The notes under the pieces: generated by a model
Told to the model about the DNA's origin: nothing
The model's input: only the letters and a program-made list of their open reading frames with translations
The model's database searches: none
Shown here: positions 51,962 to 61,448 of the stretch, one piece after another
Numbering within the stretch: the first letter of the stretch is position 1
How the letters are laid out: every line of letters starts with the position of its first letter
Assembly: GCF_004208415.1 (NCBI RefSeq)
Contig: NZ_CP035758.1
Span: 10,664,001 to 10,728,000, forward strand
Direction: 5' to 3'
DNA length: 64,000 nt
From: Ktedonosporobacter rubrisoli
Lineage (GTDB): Bacteria; Chloroflexota; Ktedonobacteria; Ktedonobacterales; Ktedonobacteraceae
Program-made: the position numbers and the translations under genes

Positions 51962-53218
51962 TCACGTATTTTCGCTAGCTTCCTGAGCACGCAACGCCTG
52001 ATTTCCTTTGAACACCAGCGTGCATAGAGGGATGCCGATCAGGAGGATCATACCAGCGAGGGCAAGCAGCGTGGCCGGAGAGAGCAGAAGTCCCAGTGCT
52101 GCGAAGAGGCCATATGCTGCCAGATTGGCGACAGATCCTATGGCATTAAAGAAGGAATAGACACGTCCGCGAAGATGATTCGGGATAGAGTGGGCCAGAA
52201 GCGTTTGGAACGAGAGGAGACCGCAGGCATTGCCCACGCTGACCACGAAGAAAATAGGCAGAATCCAGGTTGGCCCTGGGTGCAAAAGAAAGAGCAGGTA
52301 TGCCAGGCCCGCTACTACAGGGGCATAGAGCATGAGCGTTCGCTTCGAGATCCGTTCGTCGAGCAGGCCGATCAACCAGGCCATAAAGGCCATACTTCCT
52401 GCGAGCACCACGCCAGTGATTCCATAGAGTTGATCGCTGAGTGTAGCTGAGAGTCCCAGGGAGAGCTTAATGTAGAGGACTGTGCCCAGGGCTGAAGCAG
52501 CGCTGACAATAATAAACACCACGTGGTAGCTGGCAATATAGCGTAGAGCAGCGTTTTGCCAGAGGAAGGAAAGGCCTACTCCCAGGTCTTGTAAAAAGTT
52601 TTTCGCTGGGTCCTGGCGTTCTACATTGGCTACAGAGATCGTTAGCGTCAGGAGAAATCCTACGGTAAAGGTCGCAGTATCGAAGAGAAAAGCCGCTCGC
52701 GGTCCACCCGCCAGGCCAATGATGATAGCTGCTAGCATCGGTCCGATCACTTGCATCGTCTTGTAGCCCATATAGGAGAGGCTTATCGATTTCGTGAATT
52801 GTTCCTGCGTAATCTGAGGAATTGTCGCTGAATATGTGGCAAGAAATATCGCCTGCATAATAGCAGCCAGCAGCGCCAGCACATATAATTGCCAGACGCT
52901 TGTGCTCAGGAACATCCCCAGGGCGCAGCCAATGCGCACAAAATCGGCCACCAGCAAAAGCGTGCGTCGATTCCAGTGGTCGACGAATACGCCGGCAATG
53001 GGTCCAATTACGATGAGAGGGAGCATTTCCACGCCAAAGCCCAGTCCTAATCCCACCGGAGATTTCGTGATCTCGTACACGAGGAGCGGAAAGGCGATAT
53101 CTGAGACGGCATCGCCAAGCTGAGAGATCGTCTGACCAGTCCACAGGCGTATCCAGTTGCCATTGTGAAACACATCGCGGTACGTGACCTGGCGCTTCTC
53201 CGCGGTGGAACGTTCCAT
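51962..53218 (-). CDS. MFS exporter (enterobactin/drug-exporter type)
   Basis: This 418-aa transporter of about twelve spans has SQLGDAVSDIAFPLLVYEIT near the N-terminus and VFVDHWNRRTLLLVADFVRI after helix 2, characteristic of the MFS_3/enterobactin-type exporters. It should export a small amphipathic molecule. The ATG at 53218 is preferred because GAGGAG precedes it; the frame extends to 53236. It is 183 bases upstream of the SDR gene on the same strand and may be cotranscribed. Confidence 0.9.
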   Translation of the reverse strand: MERSTAEKRQVTYRDVFHNGNWIRLWTGQTISQLGDAVSDIAFPLLVYEITKSPVGLGLGFGVEMLPLIVIGPIAGVFVDHWNRRTLLLVADFVRIGCALGMFLSTSVWQLYVLALLAAIMQAIFLATYSATIPQITQEQFTKSISLSYMGYKTMQVIGPMLAAIIIGLAGGPRAAFLFDTATFTVGFLLTLTISVANVERQDPAKNFLQDLGVGLSFLWQNAALRYIASYHVVFIIVSAASALGTVLYIKLSLGLSATLSDQLYGITGVVLAGSMAFMAWLIGLLDERISKRTLMLYAPVVAGLAYLLFLLHPGPTWILPIFFVVSVGNACGLLSFQTLLAHSIPNHLRGRVYSFFNAIGSVANLAAYGLFAALGLLLSPATLLALAGMILLIGIPLCTLVFKGNQALRAQEASENT

Positions 53219-53622
53219 GAAGTACTCCTCACACAAAGGCGTCAGAGGAGAACGTGAGGTTCTTCACCGACGCCACTGACAATCTATTTGCCAAAGGAAA
53301 GGAGGTACATTCTTACCAGCCCTCAACAGTGCCAGGTTGGGGAGTCAAGCTTTCTACCTCCTTTCTCACCACATAGAAGTGTATTTTTACCAGATAGAAT
53401 CTGTGCCAAGTTTGGGAGTCCAGATAGAATCTGTGCCAAGTTTAGGTGCCATGCTTTTCACCTCCTTTCTGTCGTGGACTCTACCTGCCGATATATCGTT
53501 CGGGTAAGTAGAGGGAACAATTCCTGTAATGCCTCCAGCAATCTATGTACCGGATGATCGTAGGTATCTTTTTTTCTGAAAACTGCCTGCATCGGCCTGT
53601 TAAGCCACGCATCCTTTTCTCG
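53219..53622. other. Repeat-containing intergenic region
   Basis: This holds a tandem 30-bp duplication (53389-53448, listed separately) and longer imperfect copies, 53330-53367 and 53431-53469, ending in ACCTCCTTTC. AAAGGAGGTA near 53298-53308 is complementary to those ends, so hairpins may form. No gene is seen. Confidence 0.5.
53389..53448. repeat. Tandem duplication of a 30-bp unit
   Basis: CCAGATAGAATCTGTGCCAA with its next ten bases occurs at 53389-53418 and 53419-53448, with only a few differing bases near the end. It lies in a region where parts of a roughly 100-bp unit are also repeated. Confidence 0.75.
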
Positions 53623-55092
53623 CTACGATGCCGCTCGTACGGGGAGAGGGATTAGTTCTTGCATTGGACGAGAGAGGCTGTATACCTGCTCGTCATCACG
53701 CTCCCGCCCCTGCTTGAAGGCGCGATCTACAAGGTTGGCGAGATGCTGCCGATGCCAGCGCGGCATGAGCATGTATTCCAGATCCACATAGTTAAACCAG
53801 CCTGTCTCTGTCACCTCGTACCACTCGCCTTTATCTATCGCCAGCCCTTGCTTTACTGCTAGTTCCAACGTCTCGCGCGTCTCTGCATCCACTCGCTCCC
53901 AGTCAATACGCTTCTTATCGAGCGTGCCCCGATAAGGAAAGTACACAATGCCTTTCTCTGCATCATTGAGAACATGCCAGGCGTTAAACCAGGGTTTGTC
54001 GGACTTGCCCAGCAGGCGATCCATGTATTCCGCACGATTGGCAATGCCACTCGTTACCCGTGAGCCAAACATCGAAACTGCTCCAACACCGTAACTATCC
54101 AAACACTCGTCTCCATATCCATAGACGAGATCGTGATAGCGAAAAGTCGGAGTATGCTGTACCACCACCCGCTGCCCCCACGTCTCTTGTGTTTGTTTTG
54201 CATAGCTGTACCCGTTGATTGGCACATATCCGTGTGCCCGCAGATACTCGTTGAGAAAGAGTCGATAGCTCAGTTTAGTGCTCGCTGACAAGGGATGTCG
54301 CCCTGCCTCGCGAAATGCCTGGTGCAACTTACGCTGTGTGCTCGCGTTATTGAGTGGATAGCAATCTATCGACGTTGTGCCCAGTGCCAGGTAGCCATTG
54401 ACATCAGCTATCAGCTCATCGAGCGTTTGGCCTGCCATTCCATAGAGCAGATCCATATTTGTGTACGGAAATCGCTCGTTCGTCCATGCGGCCACTTGCT
54501 GAATCTGCTCCACCGTAGCGGTGAGATCAAAGAGCTCGCGATACTTGGGGTTAAGTGTCTGTGCCCCAAAGCTGATCCGATTGACCCCGATCTCGCTCAT
54601 AGCCTGGAGTTTCTCCAGGGTGACGCTCTTTACCTCGCACTCGAACGTGAACTCTTGCAGGTCACGGGTATCAAAGTGGTGATGGATAGCTTCACCCAAA
54701 CGCCGAATCTGGTCTGGCTCTAATACTGAAGGCGTGCCACCACCAAAATAAATCGTATCAATAGGCTGATGAGCCAGAGCGGCGAACTTGTGCTTGTATG
54801 CGATCTCATTGAGGAGTGCCTGTACGTAATGCTCAACCTCGTCCTTATGGGTGTAGGAAGCGCGCTCGAACGGGCAGAAGCTACAGATAGTTTCACAGAA
54901 AGGAATATGGAAATAGAGAGCACGGCGGTGTGGGTGATAGTCTGTCAGTTCTTTATAGATATCCCAGGGATTGGCTATTTTATGCTCATCGCTCACAAAA
55001 GGATAATACCAATTATAAACTGGGATCTGCTTATCGAATTTGAGCAGCGTCGCATAGGAGTTTATTTGCAAGTCTAAACTCATGGTAAGCAT
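53623..55092 (-). CDS. HemW/HemN-like coproporphyrinogen-oxidase-family radical SAM protein
   Basis: This 489-aa protein has the radical SAM cluster motif CETICSFC (Cys66, Cys70, Cys73) and HemN-family motifs, including VNRISFGAQTLNPKYRELFD and MDLLYGMAGQTLDELIADVN. The family includes oxygen-independent coproporphyrinogen oxidases and the HemW heme chaperone. Which one is not decidable without the rest of the heme genes. It uses SAM and a [4Fe-4S] cluster. It is not part of an obvious operon. Its ATG at 55092 follows a GAGAGGGAC SD. Confidence 0.87.
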   Translation of the reverse strand: MLTMSLDLQINSYATLLKFDKQIPVYNWYYPFVSDEHKIANPWDIYKELTDYHPHRRALYFHIPFCETICSFCPFERASYTHKDEVEHYVQALLNEIAYKHKFAALAHQPIDTIYFGGGTPSVLEPDQIRRLGEAIHHHFDTRDLQEFTFECEVKSVTLEKLQAMSEIGVNRISFGAQTLNPKYRELFDLTATVEQIQQVAAWTNERFPYTNMDLLYGMAGQTLDELIADVNGYLALGTTSIDCYPLNNASTQRKLHQAFREAGRHPLSASTKLSYRLFLNEYLRAHGYVPINGYSYAKQTQETWGQRVVVQHTPTFRYHDLVYGYGDECLDSYGVGAVSMFGSRVTSGIANRAEYMDRLLGKSDKPWFNAWHVLNDAEKGIVYFPYRGTLDKKRIDWERVDAETRETLELAVKQGLAIDKGEWYEVTETGWFNYVDLEYMLMPRWHRQHLANLVDRAFKQGRERDDEQVYSLSRPMQELIPLPVRAAS

Positions 55093-55427
55093 GGATCTGT
55101 CCCTCTCGCTTCCTAGTCTAGCAGTTGACCGTCATACACTTCGGCTGTGGATTCGTTATGCTCATCTACATCATAAAGTAGGAGATTCACGAATTAGCCG
55201 TGAATTTTTCACCGCTCCCCTGTATACTAGAAGATAGAAATGTTGTTGAGAAAGGTAGGTCTCAACAATCTCTAGTACTGGTAGTTAGACTACCTAAGTT
55301 TTGCCCTAATAGATCCTGCTGGCAAACCCTGATGACTCACTTAGGCAGTGCGGTTCTCTAGAAGAGTTGATCAGCGAAGGAGGGATTCTATTTTTCTTGC
55401 ACCAATTTGCATAGAGAGGAGCAAGCT
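55093..55427. other. Divergent intergenic region
   Basis: A hairpin ATTCACG / CGTGAAT (55185-55205) is followed by five T and could be an operator or a terminator. No gene is seen. Confidence 0.4.
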
Positions 55428-58310
55428 ATGACAGGTGTAAGGCGCCTTCAGGGCAATTTTGGCTCAGTTCTGATGCGCTTTCGCAAGCGAGCAGGTATGA
55501 CGCAAAAGCAATTAGCGCAGCGGCTTAGCATGCATGCAAATACGATTTCTTCGTGGGAACTAGGTTCCTATTTGCCCGAGAGCCGAGGGCTGGTACTGGA
55601 ACTGGCCTGGCATCTCTCTCTTGATGAGGAAGAGACGCGAGAACTTCTAGAAGCAAGTTTGGCCGGATTGGCTCCTTATTGGGGGATTCCTCTGCGGCGC
55701 AATCCATTCTTTACGGGACGCGAAGCGGTACTGGAGACCATGCACGCGTACCTGGTCCCTGATCAAGCGGGAGGGCTGATCAGATCATGTGCCATCCATG
55801 GCCTGGGAGGAATTGGTAAAACACAGACAGCTCTGGAATACGCCTATCGGTACGCGTTCTCTTATAGCGCCCTCCTCTGGATCGCTGCAGAAACTAATGA
55901 AAGTATTATCGCTAGCCTGCTATACATTGCTGACCTGCTCCAACTTCCAGGACGGGGGGAAGCTGATCAGCACCGAATAGTGACAGCTGTGCATCGTTGG
56001 CTGAGCAGCCACAAAGAGTGGTTGTTAATTTGTGATAATGTTGAAGATTTTGAGCTCTTGTTTCGCTTTTTGCCTCCAACTTATCAGGGTGCGATTCTTC
56101 TCACCACCCGAAATCCTGTGCTAGGCACGCTTGCGCGCAAAATTGAACTAATGTCAATGTCGCAAGAGGAAGGCATGCTATTTTTGTTGCGCCGTAGTGG
56201 TGTCCTTCCTACTGAAGCGACTAACTCACAGATGCACAATCTTGCCGAATACTGCACAAATGTATATACCACGACCTGCGAACTGGTTAGGATGATGGAG
56301 GGGTTACCCCTGGCTCTCGATCAGGCCGGGGCCTATATTGATGAAACGGGATGCAGTCTCATGGATTACCAACAGTGTTATGAGAAGCGGCGTAAGCAGT
56401 TACTCTCGCAACGTGGCACTCCAACAGGGGATCATCCTCGATCTGTTGTGGCTACTCTCCTGCTGGCCTTCCGGCGAATCAGACAGCGCAGCCCTGTAGC
56501 TTTTGATTTCTTATGTTGTTGTGCATTTTTGTCCCCTAAAGCCATTCCTGAGGAACTATTTAAGTCTAGCGTCACTTCTCTGGGAGAGACGCTTGATCTT
56601 GTTGCAGCTGATCCTTGCCAACTCGACCAGGCTATAGCTATCTTACGAAGCTTATCTCTGGTGCAGCGCTTCCCCGAGACACAAACTATTTCTCTTCATA
56701 ATCTTGTACAGGTAGTCCTGCGTGAGGAGCTGAGCGAGCAAGAGCAAATGATGTGGAAGAAGAGAATTATCGCAGCACTAAATGCTATTTACCCTGAACC
56801 AACCCACTGCGATTGGAAGCAATGCGAACGCCTCTTACCGCATGTGCTATTGTATGCCACAGCTATGTCGGATCACTTGGAAGATCTGGAACTGGCAAAT
56901 GTGTTATGGAAAACTGCCGCTTATCTACTCATCCGTGTGCAATATGAACAAGCCCAGGCATTATATCAAAGAGCCTTACATATCCGAGAGCAAGCCTTAG
57001 GACCTCACCATCCATTGGTAGCCTTCCCACTCAATGGGCTTGCCCTCCTCTTCTCTGAACAAGGGAAGAACGAGCAGGGTGAGGCATTATGCCAGCGGGC
57101 TTTACATATCCGAGAGCAAGCCTTAGGACCTCACCATCCATTGGTGGCTCAAACCCTCAACAACCTGGCAATACTCTACAAGAACCAGGGGAAATATGAA
57201 CAAGCGGAGCGCGCGTGCCTACGTGCATTGTACATTATAGAACAAGCAGGAGAAGATAAAAACCCCGATATAGCCAACACACTCAATAATCTGGCGATCC
57301 TTTACTTCAGGCAGGGAAAATATGCACAGGCCGAGCCCCTGTACCTGCGTGCTTTACAGATCTGGGAGCAGGCACTAGGGCCTGAACATCCCCAGATAGT
57401 CGCCCCGCTCTCTAACCTGACGAACCTCTATAGGGAGCAGAGAAAATATGAAAAGGCCCAAAATGTATGCCAGCGAGCATTAGACATTGTTGAACAGGCC
57501 TGGGGCCCGCAGCATCCCATCCTGGCCATTCCGCTCGCCAACATGGCGAGTGTTTATAGAGAGCAAGGGAAGTATGAGCAGGCTCATGCGCTCTATCAGC
57601 GTGTATTGGATATATCGGAGCAAGCTTTGGGACCTGAGCATCCCAATCTGGCCGAGCCACTTACCGACCAGGCAAATATCTACAGAGAGCAAGGGAAGTA
57701 TGAGCAGGCATATGCGCTCTATCAGCGAGCTTTGCAGATCAGGGAAGAACATCTGGGACAGCGCCATCCCGAAACTGCGCAAACACTATATGATCTGGCA
57801 TTATTGTATGAGAAGCAAGGACATCATAAGCAGGCCCGGTCGCTGTTCCAACGTACTTATACGATCTTCGAACAATGTTTAGGCAAAGGTCATCCCGAAA
57901 CTGTAAAAGCAAGAGCTGATTATCAACGATCGTTTGCAAGGAAGAGAAGTACTACGAGGATTATGAATGACCAACTGCATACACAAGAGGAAGAAGCTTG
58001 GCAAGCAATCCTGCCCCCGCTTAAGATATCTCGTGGCCCCTGCTCTAGAAAAACTGCGGGCGAAGAAGCTGATCCACTTACAGCATTCTTCACTGCTTGC
58101 TGTGAACTACACCCTCAGGCCAGGTGCCGAGCTAGCGACCTCTGGCGAGCTTATGAAGAATGGGTGAAGGATCATCAAGAACGTTTTCCTCTCTCCCGCC
58201 GAGCCTTTAGCAGACAGCTGCAAATTCATGGGCTTCAAGCTGAACGCACCAATCGCGAGCGACTCTGGAGAGGCATTGAGTTATTAAAGGAAGTTCGTGA
58301 CATGAAGTGA
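55428..58310 (+). CDS. XRE/NB-ARC/TPR STAND protein with primase-like C-terminal winged helix
   Basis: This 960-aa protein has an XRE HTH (RKRAGMTQKQLAQRLSMHAN), an NB-ARC ATPase with Walker A GLGGIGKTQTA and Walker B LLICDNVEDF, and about eight 42-residue TPRs (for example LNNLAILYKNQGKYEQAERA). It then adds about 95 residues unlike its paralogues: DPLTAFFTACCELHPQARCR, DLWRAYEEWVKDH, FPLSRRAFSRQLQIHG. These resemble the winged-helix C-terminus of phage/plasmid D5/P4-type primases. The ATG at 55428 has AGGAG before it. A 44-base stretch is repeated exactly 126 bases apart (56976-57019 and 57102-57145), so the TPRs were recently duplicated. Confidence 0.88.
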   Translation: MTGVRRLQGNFGSVLMRFRKRAGMTQKQLAQRLSMHANTISSWELGSYLPESRGLVLELAWHLSLDEEETRELLEASLAGLAPYWGIPLRRNPFFTGREAVLETMHAYLVPDQAGGLIRSCAIHGLGGIGKTQTALEYAYRYAFSYSALLWIAAETNESIIASLLYIADLLQLPGRGEADQHRIVTAVHRWLSSHKEWLLICDNVEDFELLFRFLPPTYQGAILLTTRNPVLGTLARKIELMSMSQEEGMLFLLRRSGVLPTEATNSQMHNLAEYCTNVYTTTCELVRMMEGLPLALDQAGAYIDETGCSLMDYQQCYEKRRKQLLSQRGTPTGDHPRSVVATLLLAFRRIRQRSPVAFDFLCCCAFLSPKAIPEELFKSSVTSLGETLDLVAADPCQLDQAIAILRSLSLVQRFPETQTISLHNLVQVVLREELSEQEQMMWKKRIIAALNAIYPEPTHCDWKQCERLLPHVLLYATAMSDHLEDLELANVLWKTAAYLLIRVQYEQAQALYQRALHIREQALGPHHPLVAFPLNGLALLFSEQGKNEQGEALCQRALHIREQALGPHHPLVAQTLNNLAILYKNQGKYEQAERACLRALYIIEQAGEDKNPDIANTLNNLAILYFRQGKYAQAEPLYLRALQIWEQALGPEHPQIVAPLSNLTNLYREQRKYEKAQNVCQRALDIVEQAWGPQHPILAIPLANMASVYREQGKYEQAHALYQRVLDISEQALGPEHPNLAEPLTDQANIYREQGKYEQAYALYQRALQIREEHLGQRHPETAQTLYDLALLYEKQGHHKQARSLFQRTYTIFEQCLGKGHPETVKARADYQRSFARKRSTTRIMNDQLHTQEEEAWQAILPPLKISRGPCSRKTAGEEADPLTAFFTACCELHPQARCRASDLWRAYEEWVKDHQERFPLSRRAFSRQLQIHGLQAERTNRERLWRGIELLKEVRDMK

Positions 58311-58782
58311 CGCGATAGAAGCATTGGCCTGTCAGTGTGATCCTGGCGTTATCTAGACTTTACGCTAGCCCTGTTAATGACTTCATGAAGCAGTTCCCTT
58401 TGGTAGGAGAGACCACGACATTTCAGTTGATTCGTAACGTGCTACGATTGCTGATAGTGAGCGGCTTCACGTTGCTGGGCTTGTGTGTAGGATCTGTAGC
58501 GCTAGGTAGTATGGCGCATACTGCCATTGCTAACACCGCACTATGCGCGTGCACCTTGCCTTGTCCACGCAGTTGAGCAGGGAGAGCCGCCAGGGCAGCC
58601 CTCAGAGAACCAGGAGCTGGATCACGTCTGTCTTGCCTGGTAAAATATTACACCCTCGAATATTCCGTGCCAGCAAAATCGTGGCTCAAGGTTAACCTGG
58701 AACGTTCATAGCCGAGATCAACAGCATGTAGACATTTCAGTATGTGAAATTTTTGCTCTTGATAAAACTCCTTTATCTCTAT
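58311..58782. other. Intergenic region
   Basis: A 79-codon plus-strand frame at 58337-58576 has one hydrophobic segment (VLRLLIVSGFTLLGLCVGSV) but no SD and is probably not a gene. GAACGTTC occurs once at 58700-58707 without context. Nothing else is seen. Confidence 0.4.
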
Positions 58783-61428
58783 TCATAAATCACTCCCGTC
58801 CTGGAGGATTTCTACATACCCTTCCGTTCCATTGACCCGAATTCTTTGCCCATTTTTTATCAGCCTGGTAGCGTTTTCCACGCCTACAACTGCAGACAGG
58901 CCGTACTCTCTGGCAACTACAGCGCCGTGGGTCATCATTCCGCCCACTTCCGTCACTAAGCCCTTTATGGAGAGAAAAACCGGTGTCCAACTAGGGTCGG
59001 TATATGTGGTGACAAGAATTTCATCTTCCTCTAGATTGTCGGCATCCTCCATATTTAAAATGACCCGAGCCCGCCCTTCGACAGTGCCAGATGAAACAGG
59101 TATGCCCGCCAAAGCATCTTTCGGGATGTTAGCGGTATCGTATTCGCCGGATAGAACCTCGCCCTCGGAGGTCATCACGCGCGGAGGCGTCAACTTCTCA
59201 TAGATCTCATATTCCTTTTTTCGCTGCGTTATGAGGCTGTAATCAAGTTGGTTTGTACGAACGGCCTCCCGGAGTTCCTCAAAAGTGAGAAAATAGATAT
59301 CCTCCTTCTCCCGGATAACGCCTTGCTGCACGAGTTTGATGGCCTCCTTCAGTAGAGCCTGCTTGATGATCCAGTAATGCCAAACCATCAAGTACTTCGG
59401 GTATTCTCGATAGCCAATAAAATTGCGCAAACGGCTAATCATCTTTTTGGTCTTGTTCGCCTTGTGTTTTCCATCGGGCAACTGTTCCAAACGGTTGAGG
59501 AGATCCTGCTCCTTCTGCTGCGCTTCCAGCAGACCCTGCTCAAATAGGGCATTATGGGTACCCGGGGCAACGCTTTTGATGGTGCTAAGAATTATGGGGG
59601 CCAGCGTGCTCGGCTGTTCGCTCCACCGAGGCCTTGTGATATCGATCTCGCCGGCACAACGCATGCCATATTTTTCAAGATACGCCTGTATGGAGTGGCT
59701 GACAGCATCGCCACCTTCCAGTCTAGCAAGATCTGCAAAAAACGTCTCGTCATTGGCGTGTTGCAGATACTCCATCACCGCTGGATAGGGCCTAACGGCG
59801 TCGGCAACATCCAACAGGTCCAGCCCCATTTCAGATGTCACGTTGTTGGCTACTGATTGGGTAAGTGAATCTGCGGCACTCTTTTCACCCAGCCACTTTT
59901 TCATGTTCTTGTTCAGCCAGGTTGCTACATAAGTCCCAACGTAAATTGTGCCCATGTTGCGTGGATCATACATGGCATCTTTTAATTGCATATGCGCCTG
60001 GAGAATAAAGGCAAATAGTTCGTCGCCAGACAGGTTTGCCATCCTTTGCTGCCGATCTCTCATAGATGCCTTATTCTGAGACATGAGCTTTTGAACGATG
60101 GTTGCGTCGTTTTTGCGGTATATCTTGATGGCCTGGATGGGTAGTGCCCATGAGAAATATCCTGCACCCATATCAAAGGCTCTTTTCCCGTGCGACAATG
60201 TTTTCATAAAAGCTTTTCGCTTCATTAAGCCCTTGAGCGCGTTGTACATGAGTGGGTCGATTTTGCCCAGAGCGAAGAGGGCTATCCATCGCCCAAGGGG
60301 AGAAGCCAAATCTGGCGCCAAATCGAAGAACAACCTTCCGCCGATTTGAAAGAGGGGAGTTCCCTCGAAGCCGAATTGAAAAAAAGATATCCCCAATGGT
60401 TTCATGGCATCTGTCATCATCTGTTGATGGCTAAAAGACACATACACATGGCTTTTCCCATTCTGAACGTCCGGTAGGGGATAAAGGGTGGTGATGGGAC
60501 GGCTCTGTACGATAGAGAAGGTATCGTCAGCCTGACACCATTCAATATCCTGGGGGCGGCCGAAATATGCCTCGATACTTCTTCCCATATGTTCAAGCTG
60601 TAAAATCTGTCTATCTGTCAGTGTTTGCATATTCTGGCGTCCGGCCTCGATCCTCTTCTCCTCAGTTCCCCCTTCTTTTAAGGCGTAGATTGCCAGCTTC
60701 TTATTTGATATCTTCTTGTCAACGATTCTGCCGTCGCGTACCTTATAGATATCTGCATTAACTAGACCGGAGACCAGCGCTTCACCGAGCCCACAGCTTG
60801 CATCGATGGATGTAACCTTCCTGTTGGAAGTGATGGGATCGGCAGTGAACATGATCCCCGCAGCCTGAGGGAAGACCATTCGCTGGATGACCACAGACAG
60901 AAGGACCTTGCGGTGATCGAAGCCATTTTGAATGCGATAGGTTACGGCACGGTCGGTAAAGAGCGAGGCCCAGCACTTGCTGATATGCTGCAAGATGGCA
61001 TCTTTTCCGATAATATTTAAATAGGTATCTTGCTGCCCGGCAAATGAGGCTGTTGGAAGATCCTCCGCGGTAGCACTGGAACGTACGGCATACGCATTGT
61101 GTTCACCAAGTTGTTCAAGATGACTGGTAATCTCATTATCGATACGCTTCGGGATAGCTATCCCTTCGATGAGCTTGCGGATTTTTGCGCTGATTCCACT
61201 AATGCCTTCCCGGTTGTCTCCTTTTAGGAGGGACAACTGATCAAGCAATAAATGAATCTCTTCATTATTACCGACGATTGCTTTATACGCTTTGGTGGTA
61301 ATACAAAAACCCTCAGGTACTCGTATCCCCTCAATCCTGGAGAGTTCTCCAAGGTTCGCGCCTTTACCTCCAACGTGCGCAAGCTTTGTTTTATCGATTT
61401 CCCGAAAACCAAGTACATATGCATTCAT
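58783..61428 (-). CDS. Rifampicin phosphotransferase / PEP-synthase-like enzyme
   Basis: This 881-aa protein has the PPDK-type ATP-grasp domain (LAHVGGKGANLGELSRIEGI; YAVRSSATAEDLPTASFAGQ), a middle helical domain and the C-terminal swivelling phospho-His domain GGMMTHGAVVAREYGLSAVV (His834). Length and layout fit Rph enzymes, which phosphorylate rifamycins, more than the shorter PEP synthases; without a C-terminal PEP-binding TIM barrel it cannot be a full PEP synthase. It is 20 bases downstream of a TetR gene and cotranscribed with it. The TetR operator is next to that promoter, so an inducible resistance function is plausible (inference). Confidence 0.88.
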   Translation of the reverse strand: MNAYVLGFREIDKTKLAHVGGKGANLGELSRIEGIRVPEGFCITTKAYKAIVGNNEEIHLLLDQLSLLKGDNREGISGISAKIRKLIEGIAIPKRIDNEITSHLEQLGEHNAYAVRSSATAEDLPTASFAGQQDTYLNIIGKDAILQHISKCWASLFTDRAVTYRIQNGFDHRKVLLSVVIQRMVFPQAAGIMFTADPITSNRKVTSIDASCGLGEALVSGLVNADIYKVRDGRIVDKKISNKKLAIYALKEGGTEEKRIEAGRQNMQTLTDRQILQLEHMGRSIEAYFGRPQDIEWCQADDTFSIVQSRPITTLYPLPDVQNGKSHVYVSFSHQQMMTDAMKPLGISFFQFGFEGTPLFQIGGRLFFDLAPDLASPLGRWIALFALGKIDPLMYNALKGLMKRKAFMKTLSHGKRAFDMGAGYFSWALPIQAIKIYRKNDATIVQKLMSQNKASMRDRQQRMANLSGDELFAFILQAHMQLKDAMYDPRNMGTIYVGTYVATWLNKNMKKWLGEKSAADSLTQSVANNVTSEMGLDLLDVADAVRPYPAVMEYLQHANDETFFADLARLEGGDAVSHSIQAYLEKYGMRCAGEIDITRPRWSEQPSTLAPIILSTIKSVAPGTHNALFEQGLLEAQQKEQDLLNRLEQLPDGKHKANKTKKMISRLRNFIGYREYPKYLMVWHYWIIKQALLKEAIKLVQQGVIREKEDIYFLTFEELREAVRTNQLDYSLITQRKKEYEIYEKLTPPRVMTSEGEVLSGEYDTANIPKDALAGIPVSSGTVEGRARVILNMEDADNLEEDEILVTTYTDPSWTPVFLSIKGLVTEVGGMMTHGAVVAREYGLSAVVGVENATRLIKNGQRIRVNGTEGYVEILQDGSDL

Positions 61429-61448
61429 GTATGTTTCCCTTTCAATTT

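Noticed and set aside
52467..53144. Minus-strand frame inside the MFS exporter
   Set aside because: Alternative frame of the same strand; the MFS frame has clear membrane helices and an SD.
53208..53215. GAACGTTC palindrome in the MFS gene start and again at 58700-58707
   Set aside because: They match the LacI operator core but are single copies within coding or context-free DNA, far from the sugar operon. Probably chance.
58337..58576. Plus-strand 79-codon frame with one membrane segment
   Set aside because: No SD, no family; likely spurious.
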